Assembly: GCF_006175995.1 (NCBI RefSeq)
Contig: NZ_VDMB01000013.1
Coordinates: 45,035 to 109,034 of the forward strand
Source of the DNA: Desulfobotulus mexicanus
GTDB lineage: Bacteria > Desulfobacterota > Desulfobacteria > Desulfobacterales > ASO4-4
DNA: 64,000 nucleotides
Reading direction: 5' to 3'
Shown: positions 35,955 through 45,536 of the stretch, piece after piece
Layout: every line of letters starts with the position of its first letter
Position numbering within the stretch: the first letter of the stretch is position 1
Notes under the pieces: model-generated
Seen by the model: the letters and a program-made list of their open reading frames with translations, nothing else
What the model was told of the DNA's origin: nothing
The model's database searches: none
Program-made: the position numbers and the translations under genes

Positions 35955-38423
35955 ATGCAGAAAAAAAGATCGGGTATGTTTTGGTCCATGCTGCCTTTTA
36001 CCCTTGTAGCCCTTTTTTTAATGGCTGCCTGCGGTAAAATGTATTCTTCTCCGGCCTATGAGTCGGGAGAAGGGGTCCGTATTGTTAAAGGGCCTTCACC
36101 CATAGAGGGGGATGTTTTGAATCATCCCGATGATATTACTATTTATAATGAGCATCTGGCTCTGACCATTGCCGTGGGCAGCCCCAACTTCTGGGGAATG
36201 ACCAATGGCAGTATTTCTAACCTTGCCGTTATGGAAGGTCCCGGTCAGTTTGGTGTGAACATTGTCAATGACGTTGAATTTCTTGTGAATTCATGGACAG
36301 CCAGTGGCGGCTCCCTGAAGGCTGATGCAAAAATTCTTCAGAATACACCGGAAAAGGCCGTGGTCCAGACCACCAGCACCTGGCTTGGGGATGGCAAGGC
36401 CAACGCCCTTGATGTGGTTACTACCTATACCCTTGAGAAAAACAGCCCTGTTGTAAAAATGCACACCCGTGTATTCAATCCCGGTCCGGATACCTATACG
36501 GACATGAAAAGCGGGTATTCCATGAGTGGTCTGGCGGCCTATATGTTCGGACCCTTTGGCTACCATACGCCGGATGTCCGTGCCCGGAACATCCATGTGG
36601 GGAAAAATGTGGATGAGCCCTTTGGCGACTTTGTGGTGAGCTATACAAAGGATTACGCCATTACCCTGCAAATGGATGATACGGAAATCTACCGTGGCAC
36701 AACGGGATATAAGGATCTGCACCATAATTATGACCTCGCTCCCGGCCAGTCCAGGGATTTTACCGGTGAACTGCAGGTGATACCCCAGGGCCACACCACG
36801 CCATTTATGGTACGGATGATTGAGAAAAAGGAGCTTGCATCGGCAGAGGTCTCCGGTATTGTCCGGTCCGATGACGGCAATCTTTACCCCAACCCCGTGC
36901 TGGTGGTGGAAAGAAAAGGTCGTTTTAAGGGAAGCTTTGACGGATCTCAGAATTTGCCGTCCAATGAGCTCCATGAAGAAATACAGCCCTTTATCTGGCA
37001 TGTGGGTGAGGCGGATGGCTCCTTTGCCTTTACTCTGCCCGTGGGTGATTATAATATTTACGCCATTGCAGCAGGTTACACCGCATCAAAGCCCATGGCA
37101 GTAAGTGTAAAAGAAGGCAAGAATATTTCCCTGAATTTTGTGGATGACTATACCATCGTGCAGGGTGGCGAGGTGGTCATGCATGTGACGGATAAGGCCA
37201 CGGGCAATCCTGTGGATGCAAGGATTGGCGTGGACGGGCCTGTGCCTGCGGTAAAATATCTGGGTGCCCGTACTTATTTTACGGATCTTGAAAGCATTGG
37301 GAGGGTTGTTATTCCCCTTGCTGTGGGAGATTTTACCTTCCATGTCATGTCCGGTGCGGATTTTGTAAGCCTGCCCGAAGAAGTGAGGGCCACTGTTGGA
37401 TCCGGTGAAACACTGCAGCGTTCCGCAGCCATTGAAACCCATATTTATCCGAATCTTTATAACTGGTACAGTGTGGATCTTCATCACCATACCGATATCG
37501 GAGACGGTAACACTTCCCCTGAAGATCTGGTTAAATCCCAGCTGGCAGCCCGTCTGGACCTTACCTTTGTCAGTGATCATGATTCCGTGGACAATCATCT
37601 GGCTGTCAAGGAGTTTTCCGATGCCAGAATGGTGGGCATGATTCCAAGCCTTGAAGTGTCTCCCGGCTGGGGTCACCTGAACATCCTTCCCATGCCCCTC
37701 AATGGTAAGATCATAGAGCCTTCCCTGAATGTTGGGGAAATCATTGCCCAGGCCCATGCAATGAATGCCCTAGTGATTGTGGCGCATCCTTATACGGATT
37801 ATGGCTATTTCAACAACCGTGAGATTGCTCCGGGTGGTTATGATCCCAATTTTGATCTTATTGAATTGCAGCCCACCATAGATCTTTCCAAGGCTAACAA
37901 TCCAGACACTAAGACTTTGGCAAAAACCATGGAACTGTGGACGGATCATCTGGCAGGTAAAAACAAGGCCTATTATCTGACAGGCGGTTCCGACACCCAT
38001 GATGTGGCATCTCCCACCCTTTATTCAGGTATGATCCGGACCTATGCCAAGGTTGAGGGTAAACTTACGCCCGCAAGCTTTATTGAAGCCGTTGCAAAGG
38101 GTAACTCCTATGCCTCCATGGGGCCGCTCTTTTTCCCCTCAAATATGGAATTTGGAGGAAAGATTGCCGTTAAAGCCGGAAGTTCTCTGAAGCTGAATCT
38201 CGATGCTTTTGCGGTCAACGGCCTTCAGAGCGTTGAGATCTATACCTCAGGCAGTGAAATAGGCAGCCCTGTGGAAACAAAAACCTTCAATGGCAGTGTT
38301 AAACGGGAATCCCTTACCTTTACGGTAAAGCCTGAAGCAGCTACCTGGTACAACTTCATTGCAAGGGATATGAAGGGTAGAATTGCTGTTTCCAACCCTG
38401 TGTGGGTGGAAGTTAAGCCCTAG
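35955..38423 (+). CDS. Secreted PHP-domain metallohydrolase lipoprotein (CehA-like)
   Basis: This roughly 822-residue protein has a signal peptide with lipobox LMAAC, so it is an envelope lipoprotein. The N-terminal two thirds are beta-rich, including a carboxypeptidase regulatory-like segment. The C-terminal third is a PHP metal-dependent hydrolase: DLHHHTDIGDG, SDHDSVDNH, HPYTDYGY and GGSDTHD carry the metal ligands. CehA-type PHP proteins cleave phosphoesters or carbamate esters. Its place in the same induced operon as the transporter suggests release of choline from an esterified form outside the cytoplasm. This is inference. AAGGAG lies eight bases upstream of the ATG. Confidence 0.82.
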   Translation: MQKKRSGMFWSMLPFTLVALFLMAACGKMYSSPAYESGEGVRIVKGPSPIEGDVLNHPDDITIYNEHLALTIAVGSPNFWGMTNGSISNLAVMEGPGQFGVNIVNDVEFLVNSWTASGGSLKADAKILQNTPEKAVVQTTSTWLGDGKANALDVVTTYTLEKNSPVVKMHTRVFNPGPDTYTDMKSGYSMSGLAAYMFGPFGYHTPDVRARNIHVGKNVDEPFGDFVVSYTKDYAITLQMDDTEIYRGTTGYKDLHHNYDLAPGQSRDFTGELQVIPQGHTTPFMVRMIEKKELASAEVSGIVRSDDGNLYPNPVLVVERKGRFKGSFDGSQNLPSNELHEEIQPFIWHVGEADGSFAFTLPVGDYNIYAIAAGYTASKPMAVSVKEGKNISLNFVDDYTIVQGGEVVMHVTDKATGNPVDARIGVDGPVPAVKYLGARTYFTDLESIGRVVIPLAVGDFTFHVMSGADFVSLPEEVRATVGSGETLQRSAAIETHIYPNLYNWYSVDLHHHTDIGDGNTSPEDLVKSQLAARLDLTFVSDHDSVDNHLAVKEFSDARMVGMIPSLEVSPGWGHLNILPMPLNGKIIEPSLNVGEIIAQAHAMNALVIVAHPYTDYGYFNNREIAPGGYDPNFDLIELQPTIDLSKANNPDTKTLAKTMELWTDHLAGKNKAYYLTGGSDTHDVASPTLYSGMIRTYAKVEGKLTPASFIEAVAKGNSYASMGPLFFPSNMEFGGKIAVKAGSSLKLNLDAFAVNGLQSVEIYTSGSEIGSPVETKTFNGSVKRESLTFTVKPEAATWYNFIARDMKGRIAVSNPVWVEVKP

Positions 38424-38837
38424 GGTCATGTAAGGGTCAATTTTTGTATGCGTTTGAAAATAAAGCTAAGTTCCGAGTAACTTGCGGTTAGTCAGAACTT
38501 ACAGTCAAGGTTAAACAGCTTTTAGATCAGCGGTTGTAAAATGGTTTCGCCCCGTTTAAAGGGGCGGAACCTATCACCTTCATAACTGCAGATTCACCAT
38601 CGCAGAATCGTCTTTACTTCTTTTTGCCTGAATTCTCTCCAGTCCCTGTTTCTTCATTATAAATGCTTGTTTATTTAAATCAAAATTGCATTTTTCTGCT
38701 TTTCGGGTAATATATCAACATATAAAAACAGTGCTTTAATAGGACCTCCTTACAGCACTTCCGAAAACAATGTTTTGTTTTCTGTCGGTCGTATTTCAGG
38801 CTTTGAAATTTTAAGCTGAACTTTGTTTAAAAAAAGC
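38424..38837. other. Intergenic gap ahead of shell operon
   Basis: No gene is seen in about 410 bases. A stem of 11 pairs (one wobble), GGTTTCGCCCC and GGGGCGGAACC, lies at 38543-38571 but has no T run. It could be a weak terminator for the lipoprotein gene or an RNA-stabilising hairpin. The remainder is A/T-rich and leads to MerR-type promoter 2. Confidence 0.45.
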
Positions 38838-38869
38838 TTGACTTTCCCCTATAGGGAAAGGGTTAGGGT
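38838..38869 (+). promoter_or_regulatory. MerR-type promoter 2 (microcompartment operon)
   Basis: TTGACT is followed by the perfect dyad CTTTCCC-CTATA-GGGAAAG and then TTAGGGT. This gives a 19- or 20-base spacer before the -10 element. Spacing and dyad match the promoter at 34321-34351 (shared TTGAC and TTCCCCT), so both are probably bound by the same MerR protein. It lies about 65 bases upstream of the first shell gene. Confidence 0.75.
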
Positions 38870-38931
38870 GTGGTTAAGAATAGTTTTTTAATAATTAACG
38901 GGTGCGGCAGCGGGGAAAGGAAAAAATTCTC

Positions 38932-39558
38932 ATGCGGTATTACGGTGAAGAAGCCTTGGGGCTTATAGAAACACTGGGAATGGTTCCGGCAATCAATGGT
39001 GCGGACAGGATGCTGAAGGCCGCCAATGTTGAGCTGATATCCTATGAAAACGTAGGTTCCACCCTTGTGGCCGTCATGGTCAAGGGTGATGTGGCGGCAG
39101 TGAGGGCCTCGGTGGATGCGGGTGCCGCAGCTGCATCGGAAATCGGGAAGCTGACGGCCAGCAATGTCATGCCCCGGCCAATCCGGGCTGTCGGTGATAT
39201 TGTATCCGTCCATGACATTGATGCGGGCATGGATGGGGAAGAAAAGGTTCCTGCATCCAGACACAGGGCACTGGGCCTCATTGAAACCTTTGGCATCGTT
39301 TTTGTGCTGGAAGCAGCCGATGCCATGGTTAAAGCCGCAGATGTGGAACTGATAGGCTATGAAAACGTTGCTTCCGGCTATATTTCCGTTCTGGTGCAGG
39401 GCGATGTGGCTGCATGCAAGTCTGCCGTGGAAGCCGGAGTAAAGGCCGTGGCTGATATGGGAACACAGGTGTACAGCTCTGTGGTGATTCCAACCCCCCA
39501 CCCGGATCTTTCAAAGATTATATCCCGCTATGCCATTGAAAAACTGCTGCCCTATTAG
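38932..39558 (+). CDS. Tandem-domain microcompartment shell protein (BMC-T)
   Basis: This 208-residue protein has two BMC domains in a row. The first reads ALGLIETLGMVPAINGADRM and the second ALGLIETFGIVFVLEAADAM, each followed by the glycine/valine strand that carries the pore loop. Such proteins form pseudohexameric trimers on the shell. No Cys is placed for an iron-sulfur cluster, unlike the PduT-like proteins further on. A linker of about 25 acidic/basic residues joins the halves. The ATG at 38932 is the first after MerR-type promoter 2. Confidence 0.88.
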   Translation: MRYYGEEALGLIETLGMVPAINGADRMLKAANVELISYENVGSTLVAVMVKGDVAAVRASVDAGAAAASEIGKLTASNVMPRPIRAVGDIVSVHDIDAGMDGEEKVPASRHRALGLIETFGIVFVLEAADAMVKAADVELIGYENVASGYISVLVQGDVAACKSAVEAGVKAVADMGTQVYSSVVIPTPHPDLSKIISRYAIEKLLPY

Positions 39559-39625
39559 TTGCAGATGGCAGGCAGTGCTGTGCGGCAGGAAAGAGTAATA
39601 AAGGAAAAAGAGGGGAGATGCATAA

Positions 39626-41122
39626 ATGACCATAATAGATAATGATCTGCTCTCCATTCAAAAAGCCAGGATTCTTGCGGAAAATGCCCTGGAAGGGCAG
39701 AAAAGGCTAGCCACTTTTCCGCAGGAAAAACTGGATGAGATTGTGGAATGCGTGGCCAGGGCCGTTGTGCCCCATGTTCAGAACCTTGCGGTCATGTCTT
39801 GTGAAGAGACGGAATACGGAAGGTGGGAGGACAAGTGCATAAAAAACAGCTTTGTCTGTGAAGACCTCCCCATGCGTATGCGGGGAATGCGCTGTGTGGG
39901 TATCATCGGCCATGACAGGGCAAGTGGTCTGGCAGAAATAGGTGTTCCCGTAGGCGTAATTATTGCCATCTGTCCTGCCACCAGTCCGGTTTCAACCACC
40001 ATCTATAAAACTCTCATAGCCATCAAATCAGGCAATGCCATTATTTTTTCCCCCCATCCCAGGGCCATAGGGACCATGGGCAGGGTTCTTGATATAATGA
40101 TGGATGCCGCCGCATCCGCAGGGCTTCCGGAAGGATGTATCTCCTGGCTGGACACTGTAACCCTGAGTGGAACCCTTGAGCTGATGGGTCACAGGGCCAC
40201 ATCTCTCATTCTTAATACCGGTGTATCCAGCCTTCTTTCCGCAGCCTATGCCGCCAGAAAGCCCGTTATTTATGGTGGAATGGGGAACGGACCGGCTTTT
40301 ATAGAACGCACGGCGGATATACAGCAGGCGGTCAGGGATATTATAGCCAGTAAAACCTTTGATAACGGCATCGTTTCTTCGGCTGAACAGTCCATAGTGG
40401 TGGATGGCTGCATAGACAGTGAGGTTCGGCAGGCACTTATAAACAATGGCGCATGGTTCATGTCTGAAGAGCAGTCCCGCCAGTTTACTTCCATGTTTTT
40501 CTGCTCCAACGGGAAGCCCAACCAGAGAATGATAGGACTTGATGCTCAGACCCTTGCCCTTAGGGCAGGCTTTTCTGTTCCTGAGCATGTGAGGGTGCTC
40601 GTGGCCGAGCGCACTCATGTTTCCGAGACAGATCCCTATGCAGGGGAGCTGCTTTGTCCTGTGCTGGCTTACTATGTGGAAGATGACTGGATGCACGCCT
40701 GTGAAAAGTGCATTGAACTGCTCATTGAAGAAGGTACCGGCCACACCCTTGTGATCCATTCAAAGGATGAAAATGTCATCTGCCAGTTCGCCTTAAAAAA
40801 ACCCGTAGGCAGAATTCTTGTCAACACTCCGGCAAGCTTTGGTGGCATGGGTTTTACCACCAATCTTTTTCCTTCCATGACCCTTGGCAGCGGATCCGCC
40901 GGAGAGGGCATTACCTCGGATAACGTTTCTCCTATGAACCTGATTTATATCCGCAAGGTGGGGTATGGGGTGAGAAGGATGGATGATATCGAAAACTACA
41001 GATCAAAAGTGAAATATTCTTCTAAAGGGGAGATACCCCGGAAGAAAGAAGACAGTTCAAAAAGCTTGCAGACACTGCACCGTATCTTGAAAGAGGCCAT
41101 TCGGGTGATGGACCGTCCTTAA
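39626..41122 (+). CDS. Aldehyde dehydrogenase paralogue lacking the catalytic cysteine
   Basis: This 498-residue protein is clearly homologous to the CoA-acylating aldehyde dehydrogenase (CutF) encoded later in the operon. The catalytic Cys is replaced by Ser: [11 protein letters not shown] here (Ser251) against FDNGTVCASEQ in the other copy (Cys247). Nearby cofactor-binding residues also differ ([15 protein letters not shown] against GVGAGNVPAFIERSA). The reading frame is otherwise intact. The C-terminal helix ([16 protein letters not shown]) resembles an encapsulation peptide. It is probably a non-catalytic scaffold or partner inside the compartment, placed directly before cutC. A changed activity, such as an esterase-type role, cannot be excluded. 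Confidence 0.88.
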   Translation: MTIIDNDLLSIQKARILAENALEGQKRLATFPQEKLDEIVECVARAVVPHVQNLAVMSCEETEYGRWEDKCIKNSFVCEDLPMRMRGMRCVGIIGHDRASGLAEIGVPVGVIIAICPATSPVSTTIYKTLIAIKSGNAIIFSPHPRAIGTMGRVLDIMMDAAASAGLPEGCISWLDTVTLSGTLELMGHRATSLILNTGVSSLLSAAYAARKPVIYGGMGNGPAFIERTADIQQAVRDIIASKTFDNGIVSSAEQSIVVDGCIDSEVRQALINNGAWFMSEEQSRQFTSMFFCSNGKPNQRMIGLDAQTLALRAGFSVPEHVRVLVAERTHVSETDPYAGELLCPVLAYYVEDDWMHACEKCIELLIEEGTGHTLVIHSKDENVICQFALKKPVGRILVNTPASFGGMGFTTNLFPSMTLGSGSAGEGITSDNVSPMNLIYIRKVGYGVRRMDDIENYRSKVKYSSKGEIPRKKEDSSKSLQTLHRILKEAIRVMDRP

Positions 41123-41168
41123 AAGATATCCGAGTGAAAGTTTATCCGTAAAAAGGGAGGTAACAGCT

Positions 41169-43709
41169 GTGGATTTACAAGAATTTTCAAATAAACTCGC
41201 TGAAGCGACAAAAGGCCTGAGTCCGGAAGAACGTGCCTCATTGAGAAAACTTTTTGAGGGCGTCTCCGCAGAGATTGTCAAGGGAGCACCCAGCACAGTG
41301 GCCCCCGCCGCATATTCCTTAACAGGCATCCCTGACGGCCCCACAGAGCGCCATGTGAAGCTGAAGGATCATTTTTTAAAGCAGGTTCCCAGCATTACCA
41401 TTCACCGCGCCAGGGCCATTACCAAAATTGCTAAAGAAAATCCCGGAATACCCAAGATTCTGCTCAGGGGTAAGTCTTTCAAGTATTGCTGCGAAACAGC
41501 CCCCCTTGTGATTCAGGACCATGAGCTGATTGTGGGCTCCCCCAATGGTGCACCCCGTGCTGGATCTTTTTCTCCGGATATTGCCTGGCGCTGGGTGGAA
41601 GAAGAAATTGATACCATCGGCACCCGTTCTCAAGATCCTTTTTATATCTCCGAAGAAGACAAAAAAGTTATGCGGGAGGAGCTGTTTCCTTTCTGGAAAA
41701 GCCAGTCCGTGGATGAGTATTGCGAAGGTCAGTACCGGGAAGCGGGTCTCTGGGAGCTTTCCGCAGAATCCTATGTTTCCGACTGCTCCTATCACGCAGT
41801 AAACGGGGGTGGGGACTCTAACCCCGGCTATGATGTTATTCTGATGAAAAAAGGTATGCTGGATATCCAGAATGAAGCCAAAGCCTACCTTGAAAAGCTG
41901 GATTACGAAAACCCCGATGATATCGATAAAATTTATTTTTATAAATCCGTCATCGATACCACCGAAGGGGTAATGATCTATGCCAGAAGACTGTCCCGCT
42001 ACGCAGCAGAACTGGCGGCAAGGGAAAATGATCCGAAACGTAAAGCAGAGCTTCTTAAAATATCCGAGGTGAACGCCCGTGTTCCTGCCCATGCTCCCAC
42101 TACCTTCTGGGAAGCCATTCAGGCGGTCTGGACCATAGAATCCCTTCTGGTGGTGGAGGAAAATCAGACAGGCATGTCCATCGGTCGTGTGGATCAGTAC
42201 ATGTATCCTTTTTTCCGTGCGGACATTGATTCCGGTCGGATGACAGAATACGAGGCCTTTGATCTGGCGGGTTGTATGCTGGTGAAGATGTCTGAGATGA
42301 TGTGGATTACCAGTGAAGCAGCATCCAAGTTTTTTGCGGGTTATCAGCCTTTTGTCAATATGTGCGTTGGCGGTGTGACCCGTGATGGCCGTGATGCCAC
42401 CAATGACCTGACCTACCTGCTTATGGATGCGGTACGCCATGTCCGGGTGTACCAGCCTTCCCTGTCCACCCGTGTACACAACAAATCTCCCCAGAAGTAT
42501 CTGAAAAAGATTGTGGATGTCATCCGTTCCGGTATGGGATTCCCCGCTGTCCACTTTGATGATGCCCACATCAAGATGATGCTCTCCAAGGGTGTTTCCT
42601 TTGAAGATTCAAGGGATTACTGCCTCATGGGCTGTGTTGAACCCCAGAAGGCCGGTCGCCTTTATCAGTGGACTTCCACTGCCTACACCCAGTGGCCCAT
42701 CTGCATTGAGCTGGTGCTGAACCGGGGTGTACCCCTGTCCTACGGCAAGCAGGTCTGCCCGGATATGGGGGATCTTGCAAGCTTTGATACCTATGAAAAA
42801 TTTGAGGCGGCGGTCAAGGAGCAGATTAAATACATTACCAAGTGGTCCAGTGTTGCCACGGTGATTTCCCAGAGGGTACACCGGGATCATGCGCCCAAAC
42901 CACTCATGTCCATCATGTACGAAGGCTGCATGGAATCCGGAAAGGATGTTTCCGCAGGCGGTGCCATGTACAATTTCGGGCCCGGTGTGGTCTGGAGTGG
43001 CCTTGCCACCTATGGGGATTCCATGGCGGCCATTAAAAAGCTGGTTTATGACGATAAAAAATACACTCTGGCACAGATGAATGAAGCTTTGAAGGCAGAT
43101 TTTGTGGGCTATGACCAGATTCTGGCGGATTGCCTTGCAGCGCCCAAGTTTGGCAATGATGATGATTATGCTGATCTCATTGTGTCGGATCTTGTGCATT
43201 TTACGGAAACCGAGCACCGCAAATTCAAGACCCTTTATTCCGTTCTGAGCCATGGCACCCTGTCCATTTCCAACAACACACCCTTTGGACAGCTTCTCGG
43301 AGCCTCTGCCAATGGTCGCAGGGCATGGCAGCCCCTTTCCGATGGTATCAGCCCCTCCCAGGGTTCGGATTTCAAAGGACCTACCGCCATCATCAAGTCC
43401 GTTTCCAAGATGGCCAATGACCATATGAACATCGGTATGGTGCATAACTTCAAACTGATGTCCGGTCTTCTGGAAACACCCGAGGGCGAAAACGGCATCA
43501 TTACCCTGCTGCGTACGGCATGTATGCTGGGTAACGGTGAGATGCAGTTTAACTATCTGGACAATGACGTACTTCGGGAAGCCCAGAAGCATCCGGAAAA
43601 ATACAGGGGGCTTGTGGTCCGGGTGGCGGGATACAGCGCCTTCTTTGTGGAGCTTTGCAAGGACGTGCAGGATGAGATCATCAGCAGAACCATGCTGAAG
43701 GAGATCTGA
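41169..43709 (+). CDS. cutC: Choline trimethylamine-lyase (glycyl radical enzyme)
   Basis: CutC cleaves choline to trimethylamine and acetaldehyde using a protein glycyl radical. The radical loop RVAGYSAFF places Gly at residue 821 of 846, and the thiyl-radical site reads [11 protein letters not shown], with the Cys/Glu pair of choline lyases. Recalled from memory, the Oleidesulfovibrio alaskensis enzyme has the same length and nearly the same residues throughout, which rules out the diol dehydratase and isethionate lyase branches. The N-terminal helix ([16 protein letters not shown]) followed by a flexible linker looks like an encapsulation peptide. It starts at GTG with GGGAGG eight bases upstream. 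The activase gene follows. Confidence 0.96.
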   Translation: MDLQEFSNKLAEATKGLSPEERASLRKLFEGVSAEIVKGAPSTVAPAAYSLTGIPDGPTERHVKLKDHFLKQVPSITIHRARAITKIAKENPGIPKILLRGKSFKYCCETAPLVIQDHELIVGSPNGAPRAGSFSPDIAWRWVEEEIDTIGTRSQDPFYISEEDKKVMREELFPFWKSQSVDEYCEGQYREAGLWELSAESYVSDCSYHAVNGGGDSNPGYDVILMKKGMLDIQNEAKAYLEKLDYENPDDIDKIYFYKSVIDTTEGVMIYARRLSRYAAELAARENDPKRKAELLKISEVNARVPAHAPTTFWEAIQAVWTIESLLVVEENQTGMSIGRVDQYMYPFFRADIDSGRMTEYEAFDLAGCMLVKMSEMMWITSEAASKFFAGYQPFVNMCVGGVTRDGRDATNDLTYLLMDAVRHVRVYQPSLSTRVHNKSPQKYLKKIVDVIRSGMGFPAVHFDDAHIKMMLSKGVSFEDSRDYCLMGCVEPQKAGRLYQWTSTAYTQWPICIELVLNRGVPLSYGKQVCPDMGDLASFDTYEKFEAAVKEQIKYITKWSSVATVISQRVHRDHAPKPLMSIMYEGCMESGKDVSAGGAMYNFGPGVVWSGLATYGDSMAAIKKLVYDDKKYTLAQMNEALKADFVGYDQILADCLAAPKFGNDDDYADLIVSDLVHFTETEHRKFKTLYSVLSHGTLSISNNTPFGQLLGASANGRRAWQPLSDGISPSQGSDFKGPTAIIKSVSKMANDHMNIGMVHNFKLMSGLLETPEGENGIITLLRTACMLGNGEMQFNYLDNDVLREAQKHPEKYRGLVVRVAGYSAFFVELCKDVQDEIISRTMLKEI

Positions 43710-43715
43710 CCCTGT

Positions 43716-43790
43716 TTTCTCCCCTCTCCCTCTGGGCGGTGGCTGAGCTTGTCGAAGCCAGAGGGCCAGGGGTGGGGGGGAGAAAGATGT
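43716..43790 (+). repeat. REP-like repeat copy between cutC and cutD
   Basis: This G/C-rich stretch contains CGGTGGCTGAGC, TTGTCGAAGCCAGAGGG and flanking CCCTCTCCCTCT/GGTGGGGGGGAG runs that can fold into a hairpin. A second copy in the opposite direction lies at about 55290-55410. It separates two genes that act together and may tune cutD levels relative to cutC. Confidence 0.65.
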
Positions 43791-43869
43791 GTAAGCCAGG
43801 CAGTAATGGCTTTCTGAAGGCATACTGACTTCCGGTTTTCTGAAAAATATTCTGAGGGTAACGGGAACC

Positions 43870-44820
43870 ATGAACAGCGCAGGTGGGGCCATGATTGAAA
43901 GAAAAGCACTGATTTTCAACATACAGAAATACAATATGTATGATGGTCCGGGTGTGAGAACGATCATTTTTTTCAAGGGCTGTCCCCTGCGCTGTAAATG
44001 GTGTTCCAATCCAGAAAGCCAGAGCCGGGGATACCAGCTCCTTTATAAAAAGGATGTCTGTGTTCACTGTGGTGCCTGTGTTCCCGTATGCCCCGTAGGT
44101 ATTCACAGCATGTCAGCCCTGAAACGTCATGAACTGTCACGGGATATTGCATGCATCGGCTGTGGCCGGTGTGAAGAAGCCTGTACTGTATCGGCCCTTT
44201 CCGTGGTGGGAGAGCAGAAAACCATCTCTGAGCTGATGGATATCATTGAAGAGGACCGGCCTTTTTATGAAGTATCCGGCGGAGGTGTCACCCTCGGCGG
44301 TGGCGAGGTATTGATGCAGCCTGAAGCGGCAGCCAACCTCCTTATGGTCTGCAGGCAGAGGGGAATACATACGGCCATTGAAACCTGCGGATACGCAAAG
44401 TCTGAGAATCTGATGAAAGTGGCTGAATTTACGGATCTCTTTCTCTTTGACCTTAAGCATATGGATTCTGTCAGGCACTATGAGCTGACCGGAGTGCGCA
44501 ATGAGACCATTCTCAGCAATCTGATCATGCTCCTTGAAAACAGGCACAATGTCATGATCCGGGTGCCTCTTTTGAAAAATTTCAATGACAGTGAGGCGGA
44601 AATTGATGCACTGCTGACCTTTCTTGCACCCTTTCGTGATTACAAGAATTTCAAGGGTATTGATCTTCTGCCCTATCATAAGCTGGGTGTGAATAAATAC
44701 AGCCAGCTTGGCAGGGATTATCCCATGGAAGGTAAGCCGGATCTTTCGGATGATGATCTGGACCTCATTGAAAAATGGATAAAGGAAAAGGACTTTCCGG
44801 TTTCAGTGATCCGGCACTGA
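43870..44820 (+). CDS. cutD: Choline lyase-activating enzyme (radical SAM)
   Basis: CutD uses S-adenosylmethionine and an iron-sulfur cluster to place the glycyl radical on CutC. The radical-SAM motif is CPLRCKWC, preceded by YDGPGVRTIIFFKG. Two inserted ferredoxin-type clusters follow, CVHCGACVPVCP and CIGCGRCEEAC, as in all glycyl radical activases of this group. GGGEVLMQP is the SAM-binding GGE motif region. The start may be ATG 43870 or the more conserved-looking ATG 43891 (MIERKALIF), each with a purine-rich upstream site. A REP-like repeat separates it from cutC. Confidence 0.95.
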   Translation: MNSAGGAMIERKALIFNIQKYNMYDGPGVRTIIFFKGCPLRCKWCSNPESQSRGYQLLYKKDVCVHCGACVPVCPVGIHSMSALKRHELSRDIACIGCGRCEEACTVSALSVVGEQKTISELMDIIEEDRPFYEVSGGGVTLGGGEVLMQPEAAANLLMVCRQRGIHTAIETCGYAKSENLMKVAEFTDLFLFDLKHMDSVRHYELTGVRNETILSNLIMLLENRHNVMIRVPLLKNFNDSEAEIDALLTFLAPFRDYKNFKGIDLLPYHKLGVNKYSQLGRDYPMEGKPDLSDDDLDLIEKWIKEKDFPVSVIRH

Positions 44821-44896
44821 AGGAAAAAAACATTTGTGATCTTAAGGCAGCCTGAGGGGCATGGCAGCAGATCCCCGGTACAAAAAGGATTAGGAT

Positions 44897-45532
44897 ATGA
44901 CAGCACTTGGATTCATAGAGACAAAGGGACTGACAGGAGCCATTGAGGCTGCCGACGCCATGCTTAAGGCTGCGGATGTAGAGCTTCTGGAAAAAAGCCT
45001 TGCCGGAGGAGGGCTTGTGACCATCAGCGTGGCCGGAGAGGTGGCTGCTGTAAAGGCATCCGTTGATGCGGCGGTGGCAGCGGTTGGCCGCATTAAAGGT
45101 GCCATCCTTGTTTCTGAGCATGTGATTGCCCGTCCGGATGCTGAGCTTGAACGTATTATCCTTACAAAGCCCCTTCTGTCCGGAGAAGAGTTTGAGGACA
45201 AAGGGCCGTATGCTCCGGCAGAAGAACCTGTAAGGGTTCCGTTTGAAGGGGCTGAAACCACTGAGTCTGCGGATACGCCGGAAGTGGGGGAGGAAGCAGG
45301 GCCTGTTTCCGAGGAACCCGAAGCTGAAACCGCTTCTTTTGTTGCAAGTTCTGTAAATCAGGGGGCTGTGCGCCATGATCTTTCACAGTTGAAAAAAATG
45401 AATTTGAGCAGACTGCGGCAGATTGCTGCCGGTTTGAAGGGATGTTCCATGACCCCGGAGGAAATGGAGTCTGCCCGTAAAAAAGAGCTGATAGAAGTAA
45501 TCCTCAATGCTTACGGCCAGGAAAAGGAGTAA
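44897..45532 (+). CDS. BMC shell protein with acidic linker and SAP/Rho-N-like C-terminal helix domain
   Basis: The first 90 residues are a standard BMC hexamer domain (ALGFIETKGLTGAIEAADAM). An acidic, proline-rich linker follows (about 105-160), then a basic helical tail: LKKMNLSRLRQIAAGLKGC and EEMESARKKELIEVILNAYG. This tail resembles SAP or Rho-N helix-extended-loop-helix units, which bind nucleic acids. EutK also couples a BMC domain to a DNA-binding-like tail. The tail could instead bind cargo. Its stop nearly touches the ribosome site of the cutF gene. Confidence 0.82.
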   Translation: MTALGFIETKGLTGAIEAADAMLKAADVELLEKSLAGGGLVTISVAGEVAAVKASVDAAVAAVGRIKGAILVSEHVIARPDAELERIILTKPLLSGEEFEDKGPYAPAEEPVRVPFEGAETTESADTPEVGEEAGPVSEEPEAETASFVASSVNQGAVRHDLSQLKKMNLSRLRQIAAGLKGCSMTPEEMESARKKELIEVILNAYGQEKE

Positions 45533-45536
45533 AACC

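Noticed and set aside
41169..43709. Glycyl radical enzyme as propanediol dehydratase or isethionate lyase
   Set aside because: The GCVEPQ site context, the length of 846 residues, Gly821 and the near-match to remembered CutC sequence all favour choline lyase.
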